NCBI GenBank assembly: GCA_016711225.1
Contig: JADJTK010000029.1
Coordinates: 9,608 to 73,607 of the forward strand
Reading direction: 5' to 3'
Length of the DNA stretch: 64,000 nt
Source: Opitutaceae bacterium
GTDB lineage: Bacteria > Verrucomicrobiota > Verrucomicrobiia > Opitutales > Opitutaceae
Program-made: the position numbers and the translations under genes
Notes under the pieces: model-generated
The model's input: the letters and a program-made list of their open reading frames with translations, nothing else
Databases searched by the model: none
Told to the model about the DNA's origin: nothing
In this document: piece by piece, positions 27,701 to 37,906 of the stretch
Layout of the letters: every line of letters begins with the position of its first letter
Numbering within the stretch: the first letter of the stretch is position 1

Positions 27701-30414
27701 TCGTAGGGCAGGAAGGCCAACGTGAGGAAGACCTGGCCCAGCGTGCGCCCGCCGCCCACCGCGACCCCGCGCAGATGCATCGCCCACGGCAGCTCGGTCG
27801 GCTTGCCCACTACCCCGAAGACCGCGGCCAACAGTCCCGGGAGCGTGATGAGCGCCACCACCAGCGACAGGCCCAGTCCGCCAAGTTCGGGCAGCAGCAG
27901 CCAGGAGCCCACCAACAAGAACAGCAGCGCCACCGGGACTAGACTGCGGCGCAAATTGTCGAAGATCTTCCATTGCGACAGCACGGACAACGGGTTGGCG
28001 ATCCGTCGGGCATCGTCGCCGGGCACGCGCGGCAGCAGCCATTGCGTGATCTGCCAGTCGCCGCGGATCCAGCGATGCCGCCGATCGATGTCCACATTAT
28101 AGCGAGAGGGATACTCCTCGTAGAGCTCCACGTCGCTCACCAGGGCGGAGCGGGCGTGGCACGCCTCAAGCAAGTCGTGGCTGAGCACGGAGTTCTCCGG
28201 AAAGCGCCCGGCCAGGGCGCGTTGGAAAGCGTCCACATCGTAGATGCCCTTGCCGATGAACGATCCCTCTTGAAAGACATCCTGATACACGTCGGACACC
28301 GCCCGGGTGTATGGGTCGATCCCGGGCTCGCCGGCGAAAAGGCGGACAAACCAGGAGCGCCGTGCGCTCGGCAGGCTCACCCCCACCCGCGGCTGCAGGA
28401 TGCTGTACCCCTTCTCCACCACCCCACGTACCGGGTCGAATTCCGGGCGGTTCAGCCGATGGGCCATCGTGCCGACGAGCTGCCGGGCGGCATCGCGCGG
28501 CAATTGCGTGTCGGTGTCCAGTGTAATTACATACTTGATGAGCGGGAGCACGCTGGTCTCCCCCACAATTGAGGAGAAGCAGTCGGTCGGGCCGCCGCGC
28601 AGCAGGGCGTTGAACTCGGTGAGCTTGCCGCGCTTGCGTTCGTAGCCCATCCACACGCCCTCGCCGGCGTTCCAAAGCCGCGGACGATGGAACAGAAAGA
28701 AGAGGTCGGCAGTGTCGGGCTGATACTTGCGATTGAGCCGTTTCACGCCCTCCTGCACCCGTTCGATTAACACATGGTCGCCGGGCAAAACCTGCTGGGC
28801 GGCGTCGCAAAAGTCGGTGAGCAGCGCGAAATGCAGCAGCCGGTCGCGGTTGGCAAGATGATGGATCTCCAGCGTCTCGATAAGACGGTCGACGCCCGCC
28901 ACGCTCGTGAGCATCGTGGGCACCACCACCATCGTCCGGCACTCCGGCGCGATGCCCGCGGTGAAATCCAGGCGGGGAAGCAGGTTCGGCTGCACCAGCA
29001 AGGTGGACAACCAGTTGATCAGCGCCACCGCCAGTTGGCTCGCGCACAGCACGAAGACGAGCGTGAAGGCGGCCAACCGCCAGTCCTCCACCCCAAGCGT
29101 ACGAAGCAGCACCAGCAAGCCCACCGCGGCGGCCAGCGTGAGCGCCCCGATTCCGCCCACGTAGAATGTCAGAGGAAACCGGTGGATAGTCCGCTCCAGC
29201 AGACTCCGCCACGGCCACTGCAGCCGCACCGCACGGCCCAACTCGGCCTGCCCCCGGTCGATCAGATAGTAGCCGACGTGGGCCGTCCGATCCTCGCGCC
29301 CCTTCCCCCGGGCGCCCGCGGCCGCAAGGTCTACCACCCGCTGCGCGATCTCCGCCTCGGACCGCCCGCTGTACCGGGCCACGAACTCCACCTTGTGGCG
29401 GTAGCGGTCGCGGGTCGCAAAATCCATCCGCGCGTAGACCTCCGCGGGGTCGGTGCGCAGCGTGGACTCCACCACGCTCAGCGTCTCCACGAACTTCTTC
29501 CAGTCCATCGCGCCGAGAAAGCGCAAGCTTGCGATGCTGTGGCTGACGGATACCTGGTCGGCCGCCTGATTCTGGCTTTCCAGCTGGACGAGTTGCTCGA
29601 TGGACGACCCCTGCTCGGCCAGGCGCTGTTCAAGCCAGCCGCGGGCCAGGTGCAGCACCGGACTTTGCCGCGACAAGCGTTGGCAAAACTCCGCCACGAA
29701 CGAGCTCGAGAGGTTGAGATCGGCGTTCGCCATCTCCGCCACCACCACGACCAGATGCGACGGATTGCGCTCCGCCATGTCCTGCAACCGGTCCACCCAA
29801 CGGTCGGCCTGGTTGCGCTCCTCCCGGCCCAGAACCAATCGCGTGGTGATGCGCTGGAGATTCTCGATCAAGCCCAGACGCAACATGATCGGAATGGCCC
29901 ACAATTCTCCCAGCTTGAGGGAGGCCACCGTCTGGTAGGCGGCAACAAAGGACTGGAGCGGACCGGCATCGATCTGGGCATCCACATGCGAGATCAACGC
30001 GAGCACGATGTCGTAGACCCGCGGCAAACCGGCGGAGGGACCATCCGGCAGCCGCGGCAGCTCCCGACTGTATCCCCTCGGCAAATGCCGCCGCGCCATC
30101 TGAATCTGCTCCTCGAGCAGGTAGAAGTTGTCGAGCAGCCACTCCGCGGCCGGCGTGATGCGCCGGGACGGGTCCACCGCGAGCGTGGCGCGATTGAACG
30201 CCCGCAGGATTTCCTCGTTGTGCCCCAGCCGGACCAGCAGCCGGTCGCTCCCCTTCCGGGTGACCACCGGATGGGTGGCGGCGAGCGCCTTCGCGTGGTG
30301 GTCGAGTTGCTCGCCGCTGAACAACTCCGCGCGCAACGGCGGCTCGCCCGCGCGGGGGGACGCCCGGGGGTGCCAGGCCATCCAGGACTGCCAGCGTATC
30401 GACGATTTAAGCAT
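21767..30414 (-). CDS. NdvB-like cyclic beta-glucan synthase (one frame change)
   Basis: From ATG 30414, preceded by GGAAGAG, this giant membrane enzyme is about 2,882 residues, the family size. After a cytosolic N-terminus and membrane helices near residue 410, a GT84 glycosyltransferase domain shows ITLDTDTQLP near 629 and RRHRWIRGDWQITQWLL near 776. More helices, a glycoamylase-like region, and two GH94-type domains follow, the last with the catalytic segment GCGDWNDGMNLVG. The family uses UDP-glucose to build and cyclise beta-glucans that protect in low osmolarity or aid host contact. Near 23746 one base appears lost (AAGGTG read as AAGTG on the coding strand), switching frame between FTVLK and VRNVSDQPRRF; both sides are clearly one protein. 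Confidence 0.9.
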
Positions 30415-30729
30415 TATATGGTACTCTTCCGGCACAGTTCGCCCTCCAGCGCTCAAGCGCCGGACGGCTGCAGAAGCCACGCGCCCGCCCGTGACACGGG
30501 TCCGGAGACGGCGGCAATCGACAACCGCGCGATCTGGACCGTGGGCGAACTGGAGGAGCGGCATCGCCGCCGGCACTGCAAACAAATACGGCCGCGGTCG
30601 GCACAAATCCGCCGCCCACCGCTTCGCTGCCGCGCGGGGGACGTGCCTCGTCTCCGGGATCAAGAGACACCACCCCCGAGGGGCCGGCGCCTCCGGCCCC
30701 CCGGCCACCGGGAATGAGTCGGGCCCGGA
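30415..30729. other. 315-bp intergenic region upstream of the NdvB-like gene
   Basis: It must hold the NdvB promoter if that gene is transcribed alone. An 8-bp GC stem GGGGCCGG / CCGGCCCC (30680-30687 and 30693-30700) follows the small membrane-protein gene on the minus strand and could attenuate read-through, but it has no T-run. Nothing else was recognised. Confidence 0.45.
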
Positions 30730-30927
30730 TCACTTGATCTCCGGAAGGCGGATCTCGCCGGAGTGGCCGAGCACGCCGAAGCCGTAGAGCAGCCACAGCA
30801 CCACGGCGATCACGACCACGACGTTGAGAATCTGCTTAATCTTCCCGTCCATCGGGATGTAGGTGTTGACGAGCCAGAGCAGCACGCCGACGACGATCAG
30901 AGTGAGGACGACAGTAAGGAGAGGCAT
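30730..30927 (-). CDS. Small two-helix membrane protein, Thivi_2564-like
   Basis: This 65-residue protein starts MPLLTVVLTLIVVGVLLWLV, then NTYIPMDGKIKQILNVVVVI and AVVLWLLYGF. Two membrane helices are joined by a short polar turn with the conserved-looking YIPMDGKIK. The pattern matches a small, widespread bacterial membrane family known only by the locus-derived name Thivi_2564. Its function is unknown. It is on the same strand as the NdvB-like gene downstream and the P-type ATPase upstream, with no coupling to either. Confidence 0.8.
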   Translation of the reverse strand: MPLLTVVLTLIVVGVLLWLVNTYIPMDGKIKQILNVVVVIAVVLWLLYGFGVLGHSGEIRLPEIK

Positions 30928-30978
30928 GGTCTTGGGAGGTTTGGTTGACCGCCACGATACCCGCGGATGCGTGGCACC

Positions 30979-31000
30979 GACATGGGGTCAAACCCGACCG
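30979..31000. repeat. Short repeat, copy 1 of a pair flanking the P-type ATPase gene
   Basis: The core GACATGGGGTC followed by AAACCCGACCG matches 33365-33386 at 19 of 22 positions in the same orientation. It contains an internal GGGT-CAA-ACCC palindrome. It resembles the widespread GGGGTC..GACCCC class of intergenic palindromes. Confidence 0.5.
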
Positions 31001-31172
31001 AACGGGATCTCCTGGGACTCGCGCAATCGACTGACTCCGCTTCATGGACGCGATTGAGCTTCACCGCATCGGACCGCGTTGCGGGCCACGCGGACAAACC
31101 TTGGTCAGTCGGTTCGTCGAGGCTCAATCCCACCGCTGCGGGCCCTCGTCGTACCGGCTCGGCGGCGCCCCA

Positions 31173-33095
31173 TCAAAGATCGTGCATCACGCGGGGCGGT
31201 ATGGCGGCGCGCAGGGCGTTCAACACCGCCACCACATCGATGACCTCCTGGGTGATGGCGCCGCTCACCGGACTCAAATGCCCGGTGGCGGCAACGGCCA
31301 TGCCGATCAGACTCAGTACGATCCCGCCCACCGCGCTCTGCAACGCGATGACGCGCATCCGGCGGCTGATGTGCATGAACTCGTCCACCTTCTCGAGCGA
31401 GTTGTCCATGATCACGACCCCAGCCGCCTCGGTGGTCACATCACTGTTCTGTCCGATCGCCATGCCCACGGTGGCAGCCATCATGGCCGGAGCGTCGTTG
31501 ATGCCGTCGCCCACATAGAGAGTTTTGGCCTTGGCGGTCTCCGCGCGGACAATGGCCAGCTTCTCCTCCGGGCTCTGTTGTGAGCAGATTTCGGTGATAC
31601 CCACCTGCCCGGCGAGGTAGCGCACCTCCTCCTCGCGGTCTCCCGACACGAGCATCACCCGGTCGAAGTGATGTTTCGGTCCCAGGTGATTCACAAAGGA
31701 GCGGCTCTCCGCGCGCGGTGCATCACGGAAACGCAGGGCCGCCGCATAGCGTTGGTCCACTGCCACCACGCACTCGAGGCCTCCGGCCACCGGCGGGAGC
31801 GAGTCGCCACCTGCCAACTGAAGAGCGGCGAGCTGACCGCGGCTCATGATCTGCACCCGGCGACCGGACACGATTCCCTGCAGACCCTGGCCAGGCGGCT
31901 CGCCCACTTCGATGGCATCCGGGAGGCTGATGCCCTCCCCTTTCGCCGCTGCGAGAATGGCCCGCGCCAGAGGATGTTTCGAGTAGCGCTCCAGGCCCGC
32001 CACGAGTGTAAGCACTTCCTTCCGGTCAAAACCCGGAGCGATGAGCTGATCGGTTAACGTCGGCGCGCCGTAGGTCAGTGTCCCGGTCTTGTCAAAGATC
32101 GCGGTGCGGCACTCCGCGATCTGCTCCAGAACGACAGGGCTTTTGACGATGATCGCGCGGCGGGCGCACAAGGAAATTGATCCGATGATGGCGATCGGGA
32201 TTGCGATCAGCAACGGGCACGGCGTGGCGATCACCAGGACCGCGAGAAACCTAAGCGATTCACCACTGAGGACCCAGGCGAGCACGGCGACCGCCAGCGC
32301 CACCGGAGTGTAGATTGCGCCCAGGCGATCCCCGAGCCGGCGCAACTGCGGTCGTGTGGCCTCGGATTCACGCATCACTTCCATAATCCGCGCATAGCGC
32401 GAATCGGCCGCACGCTGGGTCGTGCGGATCGTCAGGACGGATTCGCCGTTGATCGCGCCCGAGAGCACCGTCGAACCGGCGGTCTTGTTGATCTGGAACG
32501 GCTCGCCGGTCAGGTAGGATTCGTCCATCACCCCGTGGCCCGTGATCACCACTCCGTCCACCGGACAGATGTCGTGCGGATAGACCACCAGGGTGTCGCC
32601 CACGGCGACCTCCTCGAGCTTCACCTCCGCGATTTCTGCCTCCCGTTTTCGGTGGGCGACCGAAGGGACCCGCTTGGCCAGCGCCGCCAGAACCGAGGAG
32701 GCGCTGCGCAGGGCGTAGCTCTCCAGCGCCTGGCCCCCCGCCAGCATCAGCACGATAATCGAACCCGCCAAGTATTCGCCGATAAGAACCGACGTCACAA
32801 TGGACACACCACCCAGCAGATCGGAACCGAACTCCCGCTTCCGCATTTTGCCGATAAGCTCACCGAGCAGAGGAAGGCCGCCGAGCACCAGCGTGGCCCA
32901 AAGCGGGCCCAAGAAGACCCCCGGGGTCGTTTTCAGCCCGTAGCGGAGCAGGAGATGCCCCAGGATCGCCGTGACGGCGAAACCCGCAATTACGGCGGTC
33001 CGGCGGCGCCAAATCCGCACTATGGTTGCCCGGACCCGACCTTGCGGCGAAGGGTCCGGCAGGGGCGAGCCCCGTTGATTCGGTTGGTTGGTCAT
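31173..33095 (-). CDS. P1B-type heavy-metal translocating ATPase
   Basis: This 640-residue inner-membrane pump lacks an N-terminal metal-binding (HMA) domain. It shows the actuator motif SYLTGEPFQ, the membrane metal site ATPCPLLIAIP (CPC), the phosphorylated DKTGTLT and the hinge GDGINDAPAMMAA. The CPC motif with the CadA/ZntA-like layout suggests export of a soft divalent or monovalent metal, but specificity cannot be set by eye. The gene stands alone on the minus strand, with no metalloregulator nearby, and is bracketed by two copies of a short repeat at 30979 and 33365. Confidence 0.93.
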   Translation of the reverse strand: MTNQPNQRGSPLPDPSPQGRVRATIVRIWRRRTAVIAGFAVTAILGHLLLRYGLKTTPGVFLGPLWATLVLGGLPLLGELIGKMRKREFGSDLLGGVSIVTSVLIGEYLAGSIIVLMLAGGQALESYALRSASSVLAALAKRVPSVAHRKREAEIAEVKLEEVAVGDTLVVYPHDICPVDGVVITGHGVMDESYLTGEPFQINKTAGSTVLSGAINGESVLTIRTTQRAADSRYARIMEVMRESEATRPQLRRLGDRLGAIYTPVALAVAVLAWVLSGESLRFLAVLVIATPCPLLIAIPIAIIGSISLCARRAIIVKSPVVLEQIAECRTAIFDKTGTLTYGAPTLTDQLIAPGFDRKEVLTLVAGLERYSKHPLARAILAAAKGEGISLPDAIEVGEPPGQGLQGIVSGRRVQIMSRGQLAALQLAGGDSLPPVAGGLECVVAVDQRYAAALRFRDAPRAESRSFVNHLGPKHHFDRVMLVSGDREEEVRYLAGQVGITEICSQQSPEEKLAIVRAETAKAKTLYVGDGINDAPAMMAATVGMAIGQNSDVTTEAAGVVIMDNSLEKVDEFMHISRRMRVIALQSAVGGIVLSLIGMAVAATGHLSPVSGAITQEVIDVVAVLNALRAAIPPRVMHDL

Positions 33096-33364
33096 CAGAA
33101 ACTGTTGGGGGAAAGCTCACGGCCAAACGGCACCGGCGCAGAAGCGACTCGGCCTTCCCTGCTCCGCCAGGGCGGCGGACCACAGAACACGGTGAGGCCC
33201 CTGAGCCGGCGGGAGTCCACAAACAAGAGTCAGTGGGCGAACGCCGCCCGGCGGGCCCGACGCCCGACTGACGAGCGAAGGGAGCACTACAGGAGGGAGG
33301 GACTGCGGCGTTTTTGGCAACGGAGAGCTGATACGCGTCACCCTAACCGTGAATCCGGACTCTC

Positions 33365-33386
33365 GACATGGGGTCTATCCCGACCG
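33365..33386. repeat. Short repeat, copy 2 of the pair flanking the P-type ATPase gene
   Basis: The core GACATGGGGTC followed by TATCCCGACCG is a direct copy of 30979-31000 (19 of 22 bases). It lies 8 bp beyond the corrected fumC stop on the minus strand. Confidence 0.5.
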
Positions 33387-33393
33387 CCCTGCC

Positions 33394-34774
<1,381 letters not shown>

Positions 34775-34803
34775 GGCTACGGGGCCGGCCGGCGGGCCAC
34801 GGC

Positions 34804-35481
34804 TCAGAAGACGGTTGTCTTGCAGTCGCTCTCGATCGTGCCCGACGAGATGGCGTAGCGGGTGAGCCCGGCCGTCTCGTGGATATCGAGCTTGTTCATG
34901 AGCTGCTGGCGGTGCTTCTCCACGGTTTTGATCGAGATGCCCAGCCGCGTGGCGATCTGCTTGTTGGCCGCACCCTCGGCCACCAACTGCAACACCTGCT
35001 CCTCGCGGGAGGTTAGCGCATCGCGCCGGGTACCGCTGGTGCTGCCCTTCTCCCGCGCCTCGCGCTGGTTCTGCAGCAGGCGCTTTGCGATATGGGGACT
35101 GAAATACGCCTTCCCGGCGCCAACCTCGCGGATGGCGCGCAGCAGCAGTTCCCCCGAACTCTGCTTCTCCATGAAACCCAACGCGCCGGCGGCGGCCAGG
35201 CGCGCAACGTACTCCTCGTCGCTGTGGGCGGAGAGCGCCAGTATCCGAGCGGCCGGATTGCGGGCGATGATCTGCCGGGTGGCCTCGCAGCCGTTGAGCC
35301 CGGGCATCGCAATGTCCATGACAATAACATCCGGCTTGAGCTGCTCGGCCAGCGCCACCGCCTCGAGCCCAGTCTCCGCCTGTCCGACGACTTTGAACGC
35401 TGCGGTCGTCTCCAGGAGCGACCGCAATCCCTCACGGACCACGGCGTGATCCTCGGCCAGCAAAATCGTGAGCGTCTTCAT
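34804..35481 (-). CDS. NarL/FixJ-family response regulator
   Basis: This 225-residue regulator starts at ATG 35481 (MKTLTILLAEDHAVVREGLR). The receiver has its phospho-Asp in VIVMDIAMPGLNG, plus ILALSAHSDEEYVARLAAAG and MEKQSSGELLLRAI. The C-terminal LuxR helix-turn-helix reads LTSREEQVLQLVAEGAANKQ and then LGISIKTVEKHRQQLMNKLD. No histidine kinase is adjacent, so it is an orphan here. A 15-base motif at 35715-35729, about 235 bp upstream, also occurs upstream of the other receiver gene at 36767. A longer in-frame extension to 35745 is not supported by the family. Confidence 0.93.
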   Translation of the reverse strand: MKTLTILLAEDHAVVREGLRSLLETTAAFKVVGQAETGLEAVALAEQLKPDVIVMDIAMPGLNGCEATRQIIARNPAARILALSAHSDEEYVARLAAAGALGFMEKQSSGELLLRAIREVGAGKAYFSPHIAKRLLQNQREAREKGSTSGTRRDALTSREEQVLQLVAEGAANKQIATRLGISIKTVEKHRQQLMNKLDIHETAGLTRYAISSGTIESDCKTTVF

Positions 35482-35714
35482 GGCGCGAGGGTCTTCTGGC
35501 ACCAACCAAATCGTACAGCGGCGCGGGGGCCGGGGCCGAGGACCAGGGCGAGGATTCGCCCGCCTGCTTCTTTCGTTCTCATGGTGTTTGGGTCGTGCGA
35601 CGCTTCTGGCTCTCTGCGCGACCGGGAGGTCGCTCGGGATCGGGTTTGGGCACCGGCAGTTGTCGCAGGCCGGGAACATGCACCCCGGGCGGGCCGGGCG
35701 CGAGGACTGGTTGA

Positions 35715-35729
35715 TGGGGTGATGACCTA
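35715..35729 (-). promoter_or_regulatory. Shared candidate regulator site, copy 1
   Basis: TGGGGTGATGACCTA matches TAGGGTGATGCCCTA at 36844-36858 in 13 of 15 bases. It lies between the 54-residue micro-protein gene and the NarL-type regulator, where a promoter for the latter would be expected. A binding site for one of the two regulators is inferred. Confidence 0.4.
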
Positions 35730-35772
35730 CCCTGCCGCGGACCACCCCGCCGCCAAGGGCGATGGCGATCGA

Positions 35773-35937
35773 TCATCCCTTCGCGGGCTGGACGGACACC
35801 CTGCGCTGCCCGGGAAAGGACAGCAGCTGCGCATTGGCGGCGAGCCGCAGCAGCCCCGCAGCGCGCCGCGGATCGCAGGCCCCGTAGATGCTGGCGATCA
35901 AATCGCCGAAGGTCAGTACTTTGGATTTGGATTTCAT
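35773..35937 (-). CDS. 54-residue micro-protein, unknown function
   Basis: The frame reads MKSKSKVLTFGDLIASIYGA and then CDPRRAAGLLRLAANAQLLS, ending VQPAKG and TGA. The basic start, the two amphipathic helices and the codon bias toward GC-rich third positions look coding. I recall similar short proteins (LTFGDLI..VY.A...R.A.GL..LA.NA) in Verrucomicrobiota but cannot confirm that here. It lies 39 bp downstream of the 66-residue membrane protein and probably shares its transcript with the receiver gene. Confidence 0.6.
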   Translation of the reverse strand: MKSKSKVLTFGDLIASIYGACDPRRAAGLLRLAANAQLLSFPGQRRVSVQPAKG

Positions 35938-35976
35938 TGAATCGGGAGGCTGGCGGGTTGGGGCGGGGCGGACGGC

Positions 35977-36177
35977 CTAGGGCCGGCGCACCCCACCAAG
36001 GACGGCGCCGCTCCGGAACTCCCAGAGCGTGCGCAGGGAAAAGAAGAATACCGTGAGGCAGGCCGCTCCGAGCGCCCAGGCAAGCCACCGCGGCGGACCC
36101 GCGCTGCCTCCATACGCGAGCAGGCCGAGCAGCAACAGGCCGGGGACCGCGGCGAAGAAGCGGACCGAAGGGATCAT
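35977..36177 (-). CDS. 66-residue two-helix membrane protein
   Basis: From ATG 36177 the protein reads MIPSVRFFAAVPGLLLLGLL, a short Gly/Pro-rich turn, and a second helix WLAWALGAACLTVFFFSLRT. The basic end is RSGAVLGGVRRP. The start overlaps the receiver-protein stop in ATGA, so translation is coupled. Coupling to a stand-alone receiver suggests a membrane partner for that regulator, an inference. No family was recognised. Confidence 0.7.
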   Translation of the reverse strand: MIPSVRFFAAVPGLLLLGLLAYGGSAGPPRWLAWALGAACLTVFFFSLRTLWEFRSGAVLGGVRRP

Positions 36178-36767
36178 GGCGTCGCATCGCCCATCCCGTT
36201 GAACGCCGTGAACGCGATCGGACCCTCCGGATGGGGCAGGCCATCGGCCGCCCACTCAAACCCGGCTCCGACCGGGCGCAGCATCGTGCGCACCTCGGTC
36301 AACAGCTCGATGGTGGAAAAGGGCTTGGAAATCGTGGATACCGGCCGCAGTTCCGGCGGCGCATCCACCGCCTCCCACGGCAGCGTGCCGGACACCAACA
36401 CCACCGGCAGGTGCGATCCGGCCGTGCGCAGCCGTCCGAGCAGCTGCACGCCGGTCAGGCGTGGCATGCAGATATCCGTGATCAAGAGGTCGAAGGACTG
36501 CCCCTGCAGCGCCGTCCAGCCGGCCTCGCCATCGCTCGCCGCCTCCACCAAATATCCGACACGCCGCAGCAGGCGTGCGCAAACTTCGCGCACATCCGCA
36601 TCGTCGTCGACCAGCAGGATCCGGCGGGGTGCCGTCGCGTGGATGAAGGTGCCGGCCTCGGCGGGATGCGGCATCGCTCCAGCGTAGGCGGCGGCATGGA
36701 ATAGTCCCGGGGCCGAAACGCTCGGACGAGAGGCGGGGAAGGCGTGGATCAATCCGGGGAAGTTCAT
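36174..36767 (-). CDS. Stand-alone receiver-domain protein
   Basis: This 197-residue protein has a 45-residue Pro/Ala-rich N-terminus, then a receiver domain (RRILLVDDDADVREVCARLL, phospho-Asp in LLITDICMPRLTG, VVLVSGTLPWEAVDA, Lys in STISKPFSTIELLTEV). There is no output domain; the last 40 residues are not recognised. Such proteins act as phosphorelay intermediates or bind partners directly. It is coupled by ATGA to the 66-residue membrane protein. A TAGGGTGATGCCCTA motif lies 77 bp upstream of its start. Confidence 0.88.
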   Translation of the reverse strand: MNFPGLIHAFPASRPSVSAPGLFHAAAYAGAMPHPAEAGTFIHATAPRRILLVDDDADVREVCARLLRRVGYLVEAASDGEAGWTALQGQSFDLLITDICMPRLTGVQLLGRLRTAGSHLPVVLVSGTLPWEAVDAPPELRPVSTISKPFSTIELLTEVRTMLRPVGAGFEWAADGLPHPEGPIAFTAFNGMGDATP

Positions 36768-36843
36768 CGGCAGTTGTTTTGAGTGTTCAGAGACGCGACG
36801 CTTGCACGGGTTCCAGCCTACCTCCGCGCCGGGCGCCCCGAAA

Positions 36844-36858
36844 TAGGGTGATGCCCTA
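36844..36858 (-). promoter_or_regulatory. Shared candidate regulator site, copy 2
   Basis: TAGGGTGATGCCCTA has perfect 5-bp inverted arms around TGATG. It lies 77 bp upstream of the receiver-protein start. It is nearly identical to 35715-35729. Confidence 0.45.
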
Positions 36859-36868
36859 CTCGCCGTGG

Positions 36869-36888
36869 CACGGGTCTCCCGACCCGTG
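36869..36888 (-). terminator. Hairpin after the radical SAM gene (terminator or REP-like)
   Basis: The arms CACGGGTC (36869-36876) and GACCCGTG (36881-36888) form a perfect 8-bp stem with a 4-base loop. It lies about 40 bp beyond the radical SAM stop on the minus strand. No strong T-run follows. Confidence 0.5.
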
Positions 36889-36928
36889 ATCCAGCCACAC
36901 ACACGCTCTCCCGGCCCGACAGACCAGC

Positions 36929-37906
36929 TCAGCCGCACCCGCAAGCGTCGCAGCGAACTGGGGGCGCGAAGCGTTGCGTCCGATTCATCGTCTCCAGGCG
37001 TTCGCGCCGGTCGGCGAAGCAGGCGGGGCAGGTCGAGAACGGCTCCATGGCCCAGGTGTCGGCGAAGACCCGACCGTGGCCCAACGCGAGCACGGCCTGC
37101 TGGGCCGCCTCGAGCGTGGCGATTGTCGGCACCACCAACTCGCCCGCGTCGCGCAGCCGGTCCATTGCGCCATTGCCCGTACGCGTCGGGATCAACGTCA
37201 CTGCACTGGCGCCACAGGTGAACGCGAACTCTGCCGAGCGCACCACCCATTCCGCCCCGGCCTGTTCGTCGAGGAACGGCGGATGCACGAGGAGAAACAC
37301 GCGCAGCGCGATCCGCTCGGCCGCAAGCAACTCCGCCGCCCGGGCGAACTGGGCGAGGTCGAACTTCTTGTTCAACTTCTCCAAGACCTCCGGATGCGCG
37401 GTCTCCAGTCCCATTGCGACCTCGAGCGAACCCGCCAGCAGGTCGCGCAGCGCGCGGGTGCGGTCGCCAATGAGCAACGGATGAGACTCCACCACCACAT
37501 GACGCGCGAAGGCGATCCGCCGGGCCACCGGCGCATAGTCGGCCGGCGGAATCGCCGCGGGATCGAAGAAGCTGCCGCTGTTGTAGAGTTTCACCTGCGC
37601 CGGCAGCGGGCCCAACGCTGACCACGTGCGCACCGCCGTCTCGACCTGCCGAGTGATCGCCCCTTCCGGCACGGTGTCTCGCGTGGTGCCCTGCCACAGA
37701 TCGCACATCAGGCAGCGCCACGGACACTCGCGGTTCGTCAGCAACACGACACCCGAATCGGCGACCTCACCCGAGGCGAGCCGCTCCCGTTCGCGGAAGA
37801 CACCGTGCGGCACAGACGGATCCGGCGCGACCCGGCGCGCCGGACGTTGGGCGAGGATCCAGGCGGAACGGTCCCGCGCCGGATAGGCGGAGACGTCGCC
37901 GTTCAC
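36929..37906 (-). CDS. Radical SAM protein coupled to the AsnB-like gene
   Basis: This product of about 325 residues starts at a GTG (37904-37906) that overlaps the upstream stop as GTGA. The radical SAM cluster motif is CPWRCLMC (C-x3-C-x2-C) in LLTNRECPWRCLMCDLWQG. Downstream are VKLYNSGSFFDP and HVVVESHPLLIGDRT, then VAMGLETAHPEVLEKLNKKF. The wording recalls TIGR01210/RaSEA-like and Elp3-like proteins that act on tRNA, but no SPASM or acetyltransferase domain is seen. The C-terminus has possible metal-ligand cysteines (STCPACFADR and RCDACGCG). It probably acts with the AsnB-like partner on the same substrate. The reaction is unknown. Confidence 0.85.
   Translation of the reverse strand: MNGDVSAYPARDRSAWILAQRPARRVAPDPSVPHGVFRERERLASGEVADSGVVLLTNRECPWRCLMCDLWQGTTRDTVPEGAITRQVETAVRTWSALGPLPAQVKLYNSGSFFDPAAIPPADYAPVARRIAFARHVVVESHPLLIGDRTRALRDLLAGSLEVAMGLETAHPEVLEKLNKKFDLAQFARAAELLAAERIALRVFLLVHPPFLDEQAGAEWVVRSAEFAFTCGASAVTLIPTRTGNGAMDRLRDAGELVVPTIATLEAAQQAVLALGHGRVFADTWAMEPFSTCPACFADRRERLETMNRTQRFAPPVRCDACGCG

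Noticed and set aside
28774..30717. A 647-codon plus-strand frame over the start of the NdvB-like gene
   Set aside because: Its composition (Arg/Gln/His/Pro-rich) and lack of any motif mark it as the shadow of the secure minus-strand gene.
30928..31172. Possible tRNA or small RNA between the small membrane protein and the ATPase
   Set aside because: No cloverleaf arms or TTCRA-type loop could be formed; only a REP-like palindrome is present.
36178..37727. N-terminal extension of the stand-alone receiver protein to 517 residues
   Set aside because: The extra 320 residues are antisense-like composition overlapping the radical SAM gene on the same strand in another frame.
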